64,000 nt of DNA from Diadema setosum (lineage: Eukaryota > Echinodermata > Echinoidea > Diadematoida > Diadematidae). Location: the NCBI RefSeq assembly GCF_964275005.1, contig NC_092689.1, positions 9,257,200 to 9,321,199 on the forward strand. Direction: 5' to 3'. Every line of letters starts with the position of its first letter. Position 1 is the stretch's first letter. The notes under the pieces are model-generated. The model searched no databases. It had not been told where the DNA came from and saw only the letters and a program-made list of their open reading frames with translations. Shown here in pieces: positions 1 through 12,690 of this stretch. A program made the position numbers and the translations under genes.

Positions 1-1573
1 AGCTCATTCGGTTCATGTTGCCTAAGTGTAAACTTGCTCATAAAGACTGCTGGCAAATTCAGTGGGCTTGCCATTGAAATTCGGGATGTAATAAGAGCTC
101 CAGGGTGGTATTATGCATGGTTGGTTTTATTTAGGAATATAAGTGACAATCCAGGGTGGTTTACTATCAGGAGAGTGTACTGGAGAAAGAAGAAGTAAAA
201 ACAGTGGTACTAAAGTTCAAGTCTACGGATGCCAAAAAGAAAAAAAGCTGACCTTTGTGAAAGCAGAACAGTGAGGGAAGCAAAACGGTGGAATTACCCC
301 CCCCCCCAAAAAAAAAAAGAGTCCTGTGTGAATCTCAAACTGGCGATGATTTCGAAGTATCCACATTCACCTCCTGTTTTATTGTACAAATGAAAAAAAA
401 GAAAAACATTAAATTTATGTTTTCTCCCAAACCTCTAGACGGATTTTGTAATCCATTGATTATACACAGTTGTAAACATTTATCTAAAATCAACGTGAAA
501 TGTTTCTTGTAATTTGCAGCAGATTTTAGTTTTGTTTATGTGAAGGGTTTCGTGAAAACTTTTCACAATTACATATATCTTGCCCCACAATATTTACTTC
601 TTTCTATGCATGAAAGACAGCACATGCTTTATGTTGCAGCTTGATACTATCTACACTGTATTATGTTTTGTACGTATAACGTATACCTGGTACTTCAAGA
701 TCCCAATAGTCTGCAGAAGTGTGTTTATCTGCTATTGAGGGCGACTTTGTTTATTTTTTATAAGACTTTCTTAGAAAGAACTTTGATCAGTGTTTGTGTG
801 TGGGGGGGGGGAGGGGGTAGGGTCGTATAAGTATTTTGGTATGTACACTGTATGTATGTACGTATATTAGATGTATGTAGGTACGTATAATTTTTTATCT
901 GTTTGTAGGTAAATGAATAAGTATGTAAGCATTTCATTGGCCCAACTTGACTTGACTACAAGTGACTGGTTTCGCATTACTTGACTTATTCAGGAGATAT
1001 TAACAACTATGTTTATTTCGAAATGTCTTGTTACAATACAAATCAGTGGTTGATAACTAGAAGGAGGTCTGTGTAATACCTGCAGTAAAAATCTCAAGGT
1101 TCCCGTGAGATATTTCATTTTCATATTTGTGAATGCTCTCCAAATTTGATCTTTTTAAGTAATTCACAGTGCTCTAGAACCCATGATGTTCTATAATATA
1201 GAACCAGTTACATATTTACTATCTTCTATAGTTTCCAAAACTATACCATAGCTTTAAGAAAATTCTTGTCATCCGACTTAAGTACAATAGCTTTAAGTCG
1301 GGGAGGGCTTGTTGATTCCATATCTACAAATTGTAAGTCGAAGGATGTTATCTTTTTAGATGTTTGTTTAAGTACAGACCATAAAGTACTAGGTGTTCCA
1401 AAAATATTTGACACTTCTGATCGTTAATGTTTTAGTCAAGGAGTCTGCCACATCATAAAGCTGAATAGAGTACAATTTTGTCGGATATTGTTGGGTTGCA
1501 GAACTATTTTTCATTTATTCATCATCATTGACCTAAAATTTAGGTGTCTTTTATTCTGGTGATACTTTTTTTT
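1..1573. other. Stretch without a recognisable gene
   Basis: AT-rich DNA with stop codons in all frames, short homopolymer runs (a C run then an A run near 299-318, a G run near 803-817) and GTAC/GTAT-rich simple sequence near 840-900. No splice-bounded exon or protein family was recognised. Confidence 0.5.
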
Positions 1574-2975
1574 ATGCCTCCGCCACGAAGTGGTGCCGGA
1601 GGCATTATGTTTTCGGGTTGTCCGTCCGTCCGTCCGTCCGTCCTTCCGTCCGTCCGTAATGAATTTTGTGGACAAGGTAACTATCAAAACCTGTTGAGGT
1701 ATCCTAATGAAACTTGGCATGTATGTGTATTAGGGGGTGAAGTTGTGCCTATCAACTTTTGGGTGCACATGCTCAAGGTCAAAGGTCAAAAGGTCAAGGT
1801 CAAATAATAAAATTTCACTTTTTCCACCATATCTACTGAATGCCTGAAGATATTTTCTTGAAACTTAGTGTATACATGTATTACCCAATTAAGATTCTCT
1901 GGTGAAAGTTTGGGTCATGAGGTCAAAGGTCAAAGGTCAAAAGGTCAGGGTCAAATACATGAAATTTCAGTATTTTCGCCATATCTATTGAATGCCTGAA
2001 GATATTTTCTTGAAACTTAGTGTATACATGTATTACCCAATTAAGATTCTCTGGTGAAAGTTTGGGTCATGAGGTCAAAGGTCAAAGGTCAAAAGGTCAA
2101 GTAAAAATATCAAAACTTCTTTTTTTTTCTCCGTGCCTTGGAAAATTGTTCAAGGTATCTTCATGGAACGTAGTATATACATGTACTGACTGGAAGTGAT
2201 TATCTAGAGAATGTAGGGTTCATGGGGTCAAAGGTCAGGGGTCAAAGGTCAAGTGCAACACTTCAAAATTTTACTATTTCCCTCATATTTATGCAATGCC
2301 AGCAGGGTTATTATTTTTTTACACTTGGTGTATGCATGTGTAACCTAATAGAAATTCTCTGGAAAGTTTTTTTTTTTTCTTCTTTTTTTGCCTCAAAGGT
2401 CAAAAGGTCAAAGATCAAGTGAAAGTGCTGAACTAACTTTTTCCTCCGTATCTCTCGAAGTGGCTCAAGTTATCTTGAAACTTAGTACATATCGTCAGTT
2501 GAGAATGATAAGGGCGTTAAGTTGTCACAAAACCCATAGTGTTCAAGATAACTTAACACCCTTCTCATTCTCAACAGACGATATTATGCATGTTCTACCT
2601 GAAAGTGATTATCTTATGAATTTTAGGGTCAAGGGCCAGATGAAAATGGTAACAATTTACTATTCAATTCAGAAATTGCACTTTTTCTCCACACCTGTAC
2701 CTTGAAAATTACTCAATGCCTAAATGTATGAATGGGTCAAAGTCAAGTTAAAGTCCTTAAATCCCTAGATACATGCTCTCCTATTCATCCAATTAAACCT
2801 AGGTCAAGGAAGGTGAACATTCAAGACATTTGTGACAAACTTGTCATTTCAATATTTTGCCAATTTTGTGAAAATGTAATCACACATTGTCCACATGTAC
2901 TATCTAGACCTATTGGAAAAATCATGCATTATGGCGGAGGCATACCAGTCGCCAAAGCGACATTTCTAGTTTTTT
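1574..2975. mobile_element. GGTCA-rich interspersed element with inverted ends
   Basis: The left end ATGCCTCCGCC (1574) is matched inverted by GGCGGAGGCAT near 2933-2943, so about 1.4 kb is bounded by short inverted ends, each beside a T-rich run. Just inside the left end is a small hairpin and a GTCC run (1620-1655). The interior is several diverged copies of a unit that ends in clustered AGGTCA half-sites. No transposase reading frame is visible. This looks like a non-autonomous repeat. From memory, similar sequences are common in marine invertebrates, but I cannot assign a class. Confidence 0.5.
1822..2125. repeat. Tandem repeat, unit about 152 bp, ending in AGGTCA arrays
   Basis: Two adjacent nearly identical copies share the same order: a 'gaatgcctgaagat' block, 'ttaagattctctgg', then AGGTCA-A-AGGTCA-A-AGGTCA-AA-AGGTCA. 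The half-site clusters start at 1920 and 2072, giving the 152-bp period. More diverged copies continue to about 2420. Confidence 0.75.
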
Positions 2976-4329
2976 TTTACCCTGCAAAGACTTAATTCTA
3001 CAGCAAGTCAATGAAATGCACATAACGAAAAGAGTGTTGTTGTTTTTTTAAGCAATCCTTTTAGTGTAGAGTGCCTGAAGAAATACTGTGTAGTTTATTT
3101 AAATACCATGAATGTGATAAACTCTTGCCACCAAGGGAACGAGGTGAATTACAAAAAGAAAATGAAACTCCTTTTGTTATGCACACTAAATTGACCTGTT
3201 ATAGAATTAACTCTTTACATGAAGGGTAAAAGAGTCACCAAAATGTGCCACCTCCTTTCACCTTCAATGATAAATTATGAATGGACCTTTAATGCATTCA
3301 AACAATATCCAACAAAATTGCACACCATTCAGCTTTATGAAGTGCCAGTTCGAGCAAAATCGGACTGTTAGGTAACAGACTTTTTTTAGCTATCAACAAT
3401 CAATATAGGTGGATGATTTTTTTTTTGTTTAACACATAGTATGTTTGCATCAGAAGTTAGTCGAGCACAACGGTGCTGTTTGTTCGAGTTCCAATGTTTG
3501 AGTTATTTCATGAGTATATATGTTACGATTCATGATATAATTGTGTTGAAATCATAAACTGTCGCTTTTCTTTGTTAAAAAAATAACAAGAACATGACAT
3601 GAAGTGCAATCAGCATAGCTCCTGTGTGCCTCAATCAAAGACTAATAATTCTGAAAGAACATAATCATGATTAAATAGTGTTTCTTCTTGTTTTTATCAG
3701 TAACATGCCATGATTGTATTTGTGCTAAACAATGCAGCTGTATTTCAAAACGTTCCATGTATTTTTGTCGAGCCCACGGGAAGTGAAGGGAGACTAAGGA
3801 ATACCTCATGTTAGTGGACGAGACACATTGTGACTAATGCCTTTTTTGGAACTCAAAATTATCATGCTGATACATCTGACTTTTCATCCTGCACATAATA
3901 AAGTTACTATTTTCTGAATTTTACTTTGTATCACTAGTATTTGTGTTTGATTTCATCATCAAATTCATAAATCTCATTGATATATGCAAGAATGTCTTGA
4001 TTTCCATCATTTATAAAATTACAATTATACATTCAAAAATAGTCTCCTTTATATACGAAATATCAAATGACGCATAATGTAACAACTGTCATGTATGAAT
4101 GTGCGTGTGCGTGTAATGCAGTGTCTACTTTCCTAGTACCCTTAAATTCACAAACACAGACATAACATATACACAAATCCAAACGGGCCTTAAATCTCCT
4201 AAACACACACATTTGACATTTAACTCCAAACAACTTGACCTTCCTAAAAACAAGCAAAAAGAAAACATGCACTTAAACACCTCAACGGCAATGTCCTCCC
4301 ATCAGGTCAGATGAAAATGCGGGGGGGGG
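2976..4329. other. Stretch without a recognisable gene
   Basis: AT-rich sequence with no exon or family recognised. The polyadenylation-like AATAAA near 3896-3901 has no gene to attach to. Confidence 0.45.
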
Positions 4330-6440
4330 GGGATCGCTCCAGCCTTAGACTTTGTAAAGACGCCTCCCCTTTACAAAATTCCTGGATCCGCCCTAGGTAA
4401 TGCAAGCAATGAGTTTTTCTATTTATGGTTGAAGCAATCATGGATCGAGAGGGGGCGCTTCCCCCTCTGGTGCCCCCTCACTATAACATATTAAAAGAAC
4501 AGATATGCAAATAAAAAAAAAGGGGTCGCGACAGCCTTTGATTTTGTAATGGCACCCTTCCCCTTTACGGGTCCGCCCCTGTGACGCGTTATGACCTTTG
4601 TGGTCGACGTGTTATGACATTTGTGGTTAATTCAATCTTGACATTTGCGCTTGACGCAATCGCGGATTTAGAGAGGGCGCTAGTGCCCCCTCTTTTTATT
4701 TTGTCAACACAGCTTATTATTAAAAAAAAAGGGGGGGGGGTGTCACGCCAGCCTTTGATTTTGTAAAGCCCCCCCCCCCCCCTCACGGAATTCCTGGATC
4801 TGCCCCTGTGACGCATTATGACATTTGTGGTCGACCTGTTATGACATTTGTGGTTGATCCCCGATTGTAACTTATGGTTGACGCAATCGCGGATTAGGAG
4901 GGGCGCATACCCCTTTAGTGCCCCTCTCTTTATTTTGTCAACACAACAGAAACAAAAATAAGAAAATGGGGAGGGGGAAGGTCGCGCCAGCCTTTGACAT
5001 TTTTTTCCCTTTACAAAATTCCTGGATCCGCCCCCATAATTTCAAGCAATGAGTTTTCCCCATTTGTGGTTGACGCAACGATGGATCGGGAGGGGGCGCT
5101 TCCCCCTCTGGTGCATTCTCACTATATAATGTTAACCAACAGAACCCCCCCCCCCCCAAAAAAAAAAAAAAGAAAAGAAAAGAAAAAAAAGTGGGGTCGC
5201 GCCAGCATTTGATTTTGTAAAGCCCCCCCCCCCCCGCCCCCTTTACGGAATTCCTGGATCCGCCCCTGTGACGCGTTATGACATTTGTGGTCAAAGTGTT
5301 ATGACATTTGTGGTTAATCCAATATTGACATTAGCGGTTGACGGAATCGCGGATTTAGAGGAGGCGCACCCCCCCCCCCCCCTTGGTGCCCCCACTCTTT
5401 ATATTGTCAACACAACAGAAATAAAAAGAAGAAAAGGGGGAGTGTCGCGCCAGCCTTTGACTTTTTTTGTAAAGACGTACGCCTTCCCTTTACAAAACGT
5501 CCCCATAATTTCAAGCAATGAGTTTTCCCCATTTGTGGTTGACGCAACGATGGATCGAGAGGGGGCGCTTCCCCCTCTGGTGCATTCTCACTATATAATG
5601 TTAACCAACAGAAACCAAAAAAAAAAAAAAAAAGTGGGGTCGCGCCAGCCTTTGATTTTGTAAAGCCCCCCGCCCCCCTTTACGGAATTCCTGGATCCGC
5701 CCCTGTGACGCGTTGTGGCATTACCATTTTGTGGTCAAAGTGTTATGACATTTGTGGTTAATCCAATATTGACATTAGCGGTTGACACAATCGCGGATTT
5801 AGAGGAGGCGCACCCCTCACCCCCCCCCCCCCTTGGTGCCCCCCACTCTTTATTTTGTCAACACAACAGAAATAAAAAGAAGAAAAGGGGGAGTGTCGCG
5901 CCAGTCTTTCATTTTGTAAAGACGCCCCTCCCCTTTACGTAATTCCTGGATCCGCCCCTTAAATGCAAGCAATGAGTTTTTCCATTTGTGGTTAACGCAA
6001 TTATGGATCGAGAGGGGCCGCATCCCCCTCTGGTGCACCCTCACTATAATTATCATATTATGTTAAAACCACAGAAACAAAAATATAAAATGGGGGGGGG
6101 GGGGGGAGTGTCGCGCCAGCCTTTAAATTTGTAAAGGCTCCCCCCTCCCCCCCCCCCCTTTATGGAATTCCTGGATCCGCCCCTGTGACGCGATATGACA
6201 TTTGTGGTCGACGTGTTATGACATTTGTGGTTAACCCCCGATTTTGACTTGTGGTTGACGCAATTGCGGATTGACAGGGGGCGCATCCCCTTTAGTGCCC
6301 CTCTCTGTTTAACCAACATAACAGAAATAACAAAAAGAAAATGGGGCGGGGGGGGGGGGCGAGTGCCAGCCTTTTATTTTGTAAAGGCGAATCCCCTTTA
6401 TGGAATTTCTGGATCCACCCTTATGACGTGTCATGACATT
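4330..6440. repeat. Array of diverged GGATCC-bearing repeats
   Basis: Blocks carrying 'cctggatccgcccc' recur near 4383, 4796, 5024, 5253, 5690, 5948, 6172 and 6410. Each is preceded by 'gccagcctttgattttgtaa' and a C run. Two kinds of block are mixed. One continues into 'gtgacgcgttatgacatttg'. The other continues into 'caagcaatgagtttttcc' and 'gatcgagagggggcgc'. Spacing is about 185-260 bp. Long C, G and A runs mark most junctions. The short open frames here are translations of the repeat, not genes. Confidence 0.7.
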
Positions 6441-6805
6441 TGCAGTAAACTTGGAAATTTTGACATTTGTCGTCGACGTGTTATGACATTAGTGGTTGAT
6501 CCGATTTTGACATTTGTCGTCGACGTGTTATGACATTTGCAGTAAAAATGGAAATTTTGACATTTGTCGTCGACGTGTTATGACATTAGTGGTTGATCCG
6601 ATTTTGACATTTGTCGTCGACGTGTTATGACATTAGTGGTCGTTTTGACATTTGTCGTCGACGTGTTATGACATTAGTGGTCGTTTTGACATTTGTCGTC
6701 GACGTGTTATGACATTAGTGGTCGTTTTGACATTTGTCGTCGACGTGTTATGACATTAGTGGTCGTTTTGACATTAGTGGGCGATTTTGACATTAGTGGG
6801 CTCTA
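6441..6805. repeat. 41-bp tandem minisatellite
   Basis: The block 'gacatttgtcgtcgacgtg' followed by 'ttatgacattagtgg' repeats at least seven times, with an exact 41-bp period in the last four copies. It is built from the 'gtcgacgtgttatgacattt' piece of the adjoining array, so it looks like a secondary expansion of that array's edge. Confidence 0.8.
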
Positions 6806-7963
6806 CATGGGGCAAAACTGTAAGTTATCACAAAAATGTATGTATTACGATGCATGAATTTCTGTAATGTATAGGCGTTTTAATATACATCTTCAATTTT
6901 ATAATTGACTGTGTATATCAGCAGAGATGGTGAAGTGAATTGTTGATCAGTGTTTTATTTCTCCTTCCAACAGGTATATCGGGAGGATGTCTGATTTCTT
7001 TTTTTTTTTTTTTTTTTGGTTACGTTTTGAGGTTACTTGGTGGTCTTCTCGTAAAGGTTACATTTTGTTTCACTTTATAATTCTCTTTAAGTGGTCAATT
7101 CTCATTGACTGAAATCATTCGGTTATATAACATCGTTCAGAAGATGTTTAACATTCAGTTAACGTTTTCTATCATTATTTTGGTGTAAAGAAAAGCGAAG
7201 GTTTTTATAAGGGTGAGACTTGTCGATTTAAGAAATGTTAACAAAGAAATATTTGTCGTATGTTACTACCCTGATAACGAAATTTTCTCTATGGGTTTTT
7301 CAGTGAAATTGTGATCATTGCATGAATGTTTTAAAGAGTGTTACTCGATGCTCCTCTTGAACAATGTATCGACTCATTCTACGCTTGTCATGAATAATCT
7401 CTGATATTATGTTTAATGCAAGCGCTCTGAGCGTCACGGAAAATGTTTATTGTGTATTTTCAATCATATGTATATATATCATACGTCTAACCATGTTTGC
7501 TTTAATAGAACGAGTAAAAACAGATAATTGAACTTTGTTGATAAGAGGGTATGACATTTTAAAGTCACAACTAATCAGTGATATTATATGCAAGTACATC
7601 TTCAAATTAAACAGAGGTGGCGATCTCCCTTCCTTAAGGTCTTCCAGTGAGCTGTTAAAAAATATTGACTATATTTTCTTTCTTTTTTTGACATAAAGTT
7701 ATTGCAAATGATTTTCGCATCTCATCTGTCCTTAGGAACAAGTTATTCTTGATGTATTAAGTTACTAACAATGACTTCAAAGGGAAAATGTAGTCTAAAA
7801 AAAGAAAAGTAATAAACGACCCACACACAAAAATATTTAACACAGAATTGAAATAATGTCTCCATTGTAACCAATCGGAGAGTTATGGGATTATATCAAG
7901 AATCATAGTTATCTCCCAATGTGCATATTACGATGGAAGCAAATGGATCTTGTTTATTCGACA
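6806..7963. other. Stretch without a recognisable gene
   Basis: AT-rich sequence with a T run at about 6999-7018. No exon, inverted pair or protein similarity was recognised. Confidence 0.4.
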
Positions 7964-8382
7964 GCCGATTTTCCAGTTATTAGTAAAACTAAAACTGGAA
8001 ATGGTGAGGAATGGCGCTTATGATATTCTAAGTTCTATTTTGCCGATTCTGCTTAATGTTTTGTGTCTGCACTCCATTTTTAATACATTAAACAGCATTG
8101 AGCAAAGTGTTGCCATGAATATATTGTGTGCTTCACCTTACCTTATATGTCATCATTAAATATATACATATATTTCACATTTAAATTAAAAAGATATTGA
8201 ATTTTTAATGATTGCACAATTACTGGAATATTAACTTTCATTTTTCCCTTCATATTATGCGTATAGCTTGGCGGTTCCGTTCACTCTTCACTTCTTGTCT
8301 TCTCAATCGACATAGTTCTTTCTTTCTTCTATTCTCCAACCATATTATCTCTTCTTCTTCTTCATCTCTCTGTCTTTTCTTT
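7964..8382 (+). repeat. Direct duplication, copy 1
   Basis: About 415 bp beginning 'gccgattttccagttatta' and ending 'ctctgtcttttctt' recurs nearly unchanged at 9122-9534. Differences are a few substitutions and 1-4 base indels. The small open frames in both copies are the same sequence read twice and are not convincing genes. Confidence 0.85.
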
Positions 8383-9121
8383 CCCGTTCTATTTTCTGCA
8401 TGACTGCGACGTAGTGTTTGGATTTGTCTGGGTGTCTGTCTCGGGCTAGTTAGGTTTTTATTCGTATTTTTCATATTTTTCATATTTTGTAATTGTTGAC
8501 ACATATAATACAATGTACTTATGTTTTATGTGAGAAAAAAAATGTATTTACAAGTTCTGTTGGAGATGAAAAAAATAAATGAATGAATGAATGCATGAAT
8601 GCATATGTTATTCAGTGATACAATAGTATAGGAAAAGCATTCCATTATAGAATTCAAAAGTATGCTTGATGTTCTGATCACATTTGCCTCCAAGGTAAAA
8701 TAGAAACCTTTCCTTTAATACAGCAAAACGTGTACCAGACAAGATGGTGATGGATGACCGAAACTTTTGCCACTGCTGCGTCGAGGTGTTTATTTTGCAC
8801 ATGAACTTTTAATTGCCAATCGCATAGCGTACTATAAACGACAAATATAACAGTGACAAATCTTGTTAATGGTAATTGTTTGTGTCGTGCCGTTGTAACG
8901 ATTATATAGTTTACGGCAATGCAGTCACCTCATTGTTGTCTGATCATGGTTAGCTCTGTAATCTTGACTAGATGTGTAGAAATATACTGTGAAGCTATGT
9001 TTTTTCTGATGGGGAACACAAAAAATATCTCGATGCCATTCAATACAATTTACTGGAAAGAAAACTGCTCTTTTTTGGTAATTATATGTTGTATTGATTT
9101 CAACGATTGGTATACATACAT
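8383..9121. other. Spacer between the duplicated copies, with a LINE-like 3' tail
   Basis: Near 8572-8605 the sequence ends in 'aaaaaataaatgaatgaatg' followed by imperfect ATGA/ATGC repeats, after a T-rich stretch. This is the sort of short tandem tail CR1/L2-type LINEs leave at their 3' end. No reverse transcriptase frame is attached, so this is only a possible 3'-end fragment. Confidence 0.25.
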
Positions 9122-9534
9122 GCCGATTTTCCAGTTATTAGTAAAACTAAAACTGGAAATGGTGAGGAATGGCGCTTATAATATTCTAAGTTCTATTTTG
9201 CCGATTCTGCTTAATGTTTTGTGTCTGCACTCCATTTTTAATACATTAATACAGCATTGAGCAAAGTGTTGCCATGAAAATATTGTGTGCTTACCTTATA
9301 TGTCATCATTAAATATATGCACATATTTCACATTTAAATTAAAAAGATGTTGAATTTTTAATGATTGCACAATAATTACTGGAATATTAACTTTCATTTT
9401 TCCCTTCATATTATGCGTATAGCTTGGCGGTTCCGTTCACTCTTCACTTCTTGTCTTCTCAATCGACATAGTTCTTTCTTTCTTCTATTCTCCAACCATA
9501 TTATCTCTTCTTCTTCATCTCTCTGTCTTTTCTT
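9122..9534 (+). repeat. Direct duplication, copy 2
   Basis: Second copy of the 7964-8382 segment, 1158 bp downstream in the same orientation. Homology stops just before the TTAA-flanked MITE at 9539, and the sequence beyond that MITE does not resume the first copy. The MITE may therefore mark, or have erased, the right border. Confidence 0.85.
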
Positions 9535-9538
9535 AATA

Positions 9539-9992
9539 TTAAAGGGGATATCCTGTCCAAAAATAAGTTAGTCTAATAAAAAGAAGAGTAAAATCTTTTA
9601 AAAAATAGAAAAGTTTAACGGTAAAATTAGACTGAATTGGATGAAAAATTAGGAAGTTATGACATTTTGAAGTTTTGCTAATTTCTGCAAAACAGTTCTT
9701 GTACAGTGGATATGAATATGAATATGCAAATGACCATGTCATAACTTCACAATTTACCATTGATTGTGTAAAAACAAAATGATGAAAATTCAGTATTTCT
9801 TTCAATGAAGTGTGAAAATGATGTTGTTCCTGGTTTGATAACTTCAGAAAAGTGACCAGTTAAGTGTATCAGCAAAATTTCAAAACTGTCTTATTTTTCA
9901 TCCGATTTTGATCAAAATTTTACTGATGAACTTGTAATATTTTAGTTTTTTTTATAAGACTAACTTATATTTGGACTGGATTTCCCCTTTAA
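9539..9992. mobile_element. T2/Kolobok-type MITE, 454 bp, TTAA-flanked
   Basis: Starts TTAAAGGGGATATCC and ends inverted as GGATTTCCCCTTTAA. The inverted arms extend about 44 bp with roughly five mismatches, through 'ataagttagtct' on each side. The TTAAAGG(R)(R) terminus with TTAA as the duplicated target matches the T2 MITE family of Xenopus, placed in the Kolobok superfamily (established knowledge). There is no coding capacity. Family assignment rests on the termini only. Confidence 0.75.
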
Positions 9993-11621
9993 AGTTATTT
10001 AAACCATTTTTAAGAATAAAAGTATGAAATCATTGTCATACCTTTAAGTCCAAAACAACGATATCCTTACCCCGACGGCTGGTCGCACTGTGGAACAAGA
10101 GTAACTTCAAAGTGCATTAACATGATTAATAATATTGGAATGTACTGAGCATTTGCAAGTGATTATACTTTATCTGCTTAGTGGGAGATCATTGCGAAGA
10201 AAGATACCAAGCTGTAAGGGAAAAGGAAAAGCTATGCCTAAACAAAACAAAAAAAAAAAGCCCAGACACACGAAGCAAACAAGAAAAGACAGTGTAATTC
10301 ATGCTTGGAGGACATCTTATGCTTGCATGGACACAACGCGTGCCAACAGTGTTAAGTTTACACGTTTTATGCTAGAAAGGCTTTCAAGTCCATGCAACCC
10401 TTGTCAGACCTCGATCAGAACGTGAAAAACGTGAGGGACCGCATCAGAACGTGACACACTGCCATGGAAAGCAGGTATACTGACTTTGGGAGTAGAGTTA
10501 TTTTTTCAAAAGTTATTAGACTTGAAAGTGAAGCGTGTGTAAAGGATTTTAAGAAATGGGGACTGTAAGACAAACCTGATCATTCTATTCCCCCCCCCCC
10601 CAAAAAAAAAGGGGGGGGGGGGGGATCGTAGAAAAACTGTTGAAAACACCTTTTCGCATTCATGTTATGATCCCAAACTAGAGAATAATGTAGAAGAAGT
10701 ATAGCTCTTTCAGAAAATATGAAAAACTCAAGATTGACTAAGTTGACCCATTTCACCTTTTTTGAGACCTGACATAAAATCAAGGGGGCGACTTTTTGTT
10801 CGTTTTGTGATGCACGGTCATTTATCATAATCATAACTGTCTAGTATATAACTAGTAACTGAGTAGTATAACGACCAAAACGTTTAAAGAGATCGTATAG
10901 TTTTGGTTGAGGCCTAATTTCAGGTTTCTAACATTTTTTTTTTTTTGGTGAGATAATGAGAAAAATCTTGTGAAATATGAACGAGCATGTCATTCCATGA
11001 GGAATTCAACGTTTATTTGACGAAAATTGGTTCTGAAATGGCTGAGATATCCAAAACAGAGATTCTATTAAAGTGTTAGACCCACATTTCATTACGATTA
11101 CTTCGTTTTACTTTGTTTTTGGATGTTTCAGTCATTCCAATCCCGATTTTCATCAACTTTAATAAACTTCGAATTCTTCTTAAAATGGTATGTTCTGTAC
11201 TATTTCGTAAGTGTTTTCATAAATGTACCATCCCTTGAATTGTTGAAAGAGGACAAAAAATGATTATTAGAGGAAAAAACTTAAATGGATGAGTTAAAAC
11301 TCATCCACGTGCTTTCAGGTACGTGACATTTCTTAAGATTAAGAAAGCGCAAAGACAAAGTAGGTTACTTTAGGAAAAAACACAACTTATTATATTCATA
11401 GTGTGTATTTCCACCTGAAAAAAGCGCGGTCATTGGCGGACTTTAACCCACTTGGTAAAATGCCAGGTTTCATAACTTAAAAGGATATGGTTAATGTGTA
11501 TTATATCCCTCACAAACTGCCGCTCGTCCTCTGATTGGTCGAGAGCACTGAGAACAACAAAACATAATTCTACCATACAAAGCCGCGTCTCACTATTCTC
11601 CCTAGGGAAATAGTACTATTA
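9993..11621. other. Stretch without a recognisable gene
   Basis: No exon recognised. At 10590-10624 a C run, an A run and a G run follow each other directly and could fold on themselves. Around 11279-11310 a short self-complementary 'gatgagttaaaactcatc' hairpin is present. Confidence 0.4.
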
Positions 11622-11754
11622 GTTACCCCCTGCTTGTTCACGAAATACGGGCAAATATCTACGGTGCCATATTCCATGAGGCCGGAGGCCGAATGGAATA
11701 TGGCACCAGACCGTAGATATTTCCCGTATTTCATAAGAACAAGCAGGGGGTAAC
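11622..11754. repeat. Long near-perfect palindrome 1
   Basis: Left arm 11622-11677 (starting GTTACCCCCTGCTTG) is complementary to right arm 11693-11754 (ending CAAGCAGGGGGTAAC), with a few small indels. The spacer 'gaggccggaggccga' is itself GC-rich and partly self-complementary. No coding content. It belongs with the palindromes at 19042 and 19466 in design. Confidence 0.85.
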
Positions 11755-12122
11755 GATTTTATCTTTTAGTGTAAGTGCTAACCTTCTTCGTGCTGATTTC
11801 CCCTCGTGAATGATGTTGAAATCGCCGGCTGTCAGCCATGACCATGTTGACTTAGGTCTACGTCTCGCGAGCTGATTACTGTATGCGCGCATACATAATA
11901 AATACGTACACGCCATAAGATTAGCCAGATACAATACGTAAGTTGCTGTTGTCGTTTATCAAGCGTCTAGTGGTCTCAGGTTATGTGCGTAAATACGCTT
12001 GAGGACCGCGCGCTGTCCATTTGTTTTGTACAGGATTAGCGCGCACTTTCCTATAGCGTCTTTGGTACACGCGCAGCTAGCTGTGTAATATCACGACGTC
12101 ATATCACGGAATACGGAAAATA
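11755..12122. other. Stretch without a recognisable gene
   Basis: Moderately GC-rich, CpG-containing sequence between a palindrome and a MITE. No exon or motif recognised. Confidence 0.35.
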
Positions 12123-12555
12123 TTAAAGGGGTATAGTCCCGGTAGTGTAGATGGCGCTGTTGATGATACTGCCGATCATCGTTAGCATTGATACGAAGAT
12201 TACCGAAGTTGAGCTGTCATCAAGAGTAAAGTGCGTAGGTGTTGCTAAGTAACGTTGCCTTTGTTGTCTTCTTTGCGCATAGCGCAGTCTGTAGTAATGC
12301 CAGGGTGCGTGCATATGTGCTTGTTATTGTGACATCACAAAAGAAGTTTGCTAAAGCTGTCATCCCCCTCAACCGATTCATGAGCCGAACTGTGATCGGA
12401 CCACTGACTACACTGAATCGGACTTCTTCGGACTCGGGAAAGTGGGCCAAAGCGTAAGCGCCAAAGAGAAGTCGATAGCGTAGGTCTCTATAGGAAACTT
12501 GCGCCGTGCGCCCGCGTACGCATTTGACTAAAACACCGGGACCATGCACCTTTAA
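12123..12555. mobile_element. T2/Kolobok-type MITE, 433 bp, TTAA-flanked
   Basis: The left end TTAAAGGGGTATAGTCCCGG is mirrored on the right by CCGGGACCATGCACCTTTAA. The TTAA at both edges fits the target duplication used by Kolobok-type elements. The interior contains overlapping short open frames on both strands that I read as chance. This is a second member of the TTAAAGG-ended group, different in sequence from the one at 9539. Confidence 0.65.
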
Positions 12556-12690
12556 GTGGTAGATTTAGCGCATGCGCACAATATGACCTTACACGTAATA
12601 CGGGATATATTCAGTGGTTGATTGACCAATGAGATTACAGAATTCACCATCACTAAAAGATTAAAAAAAAAAAAAAACTATATCACGCTG

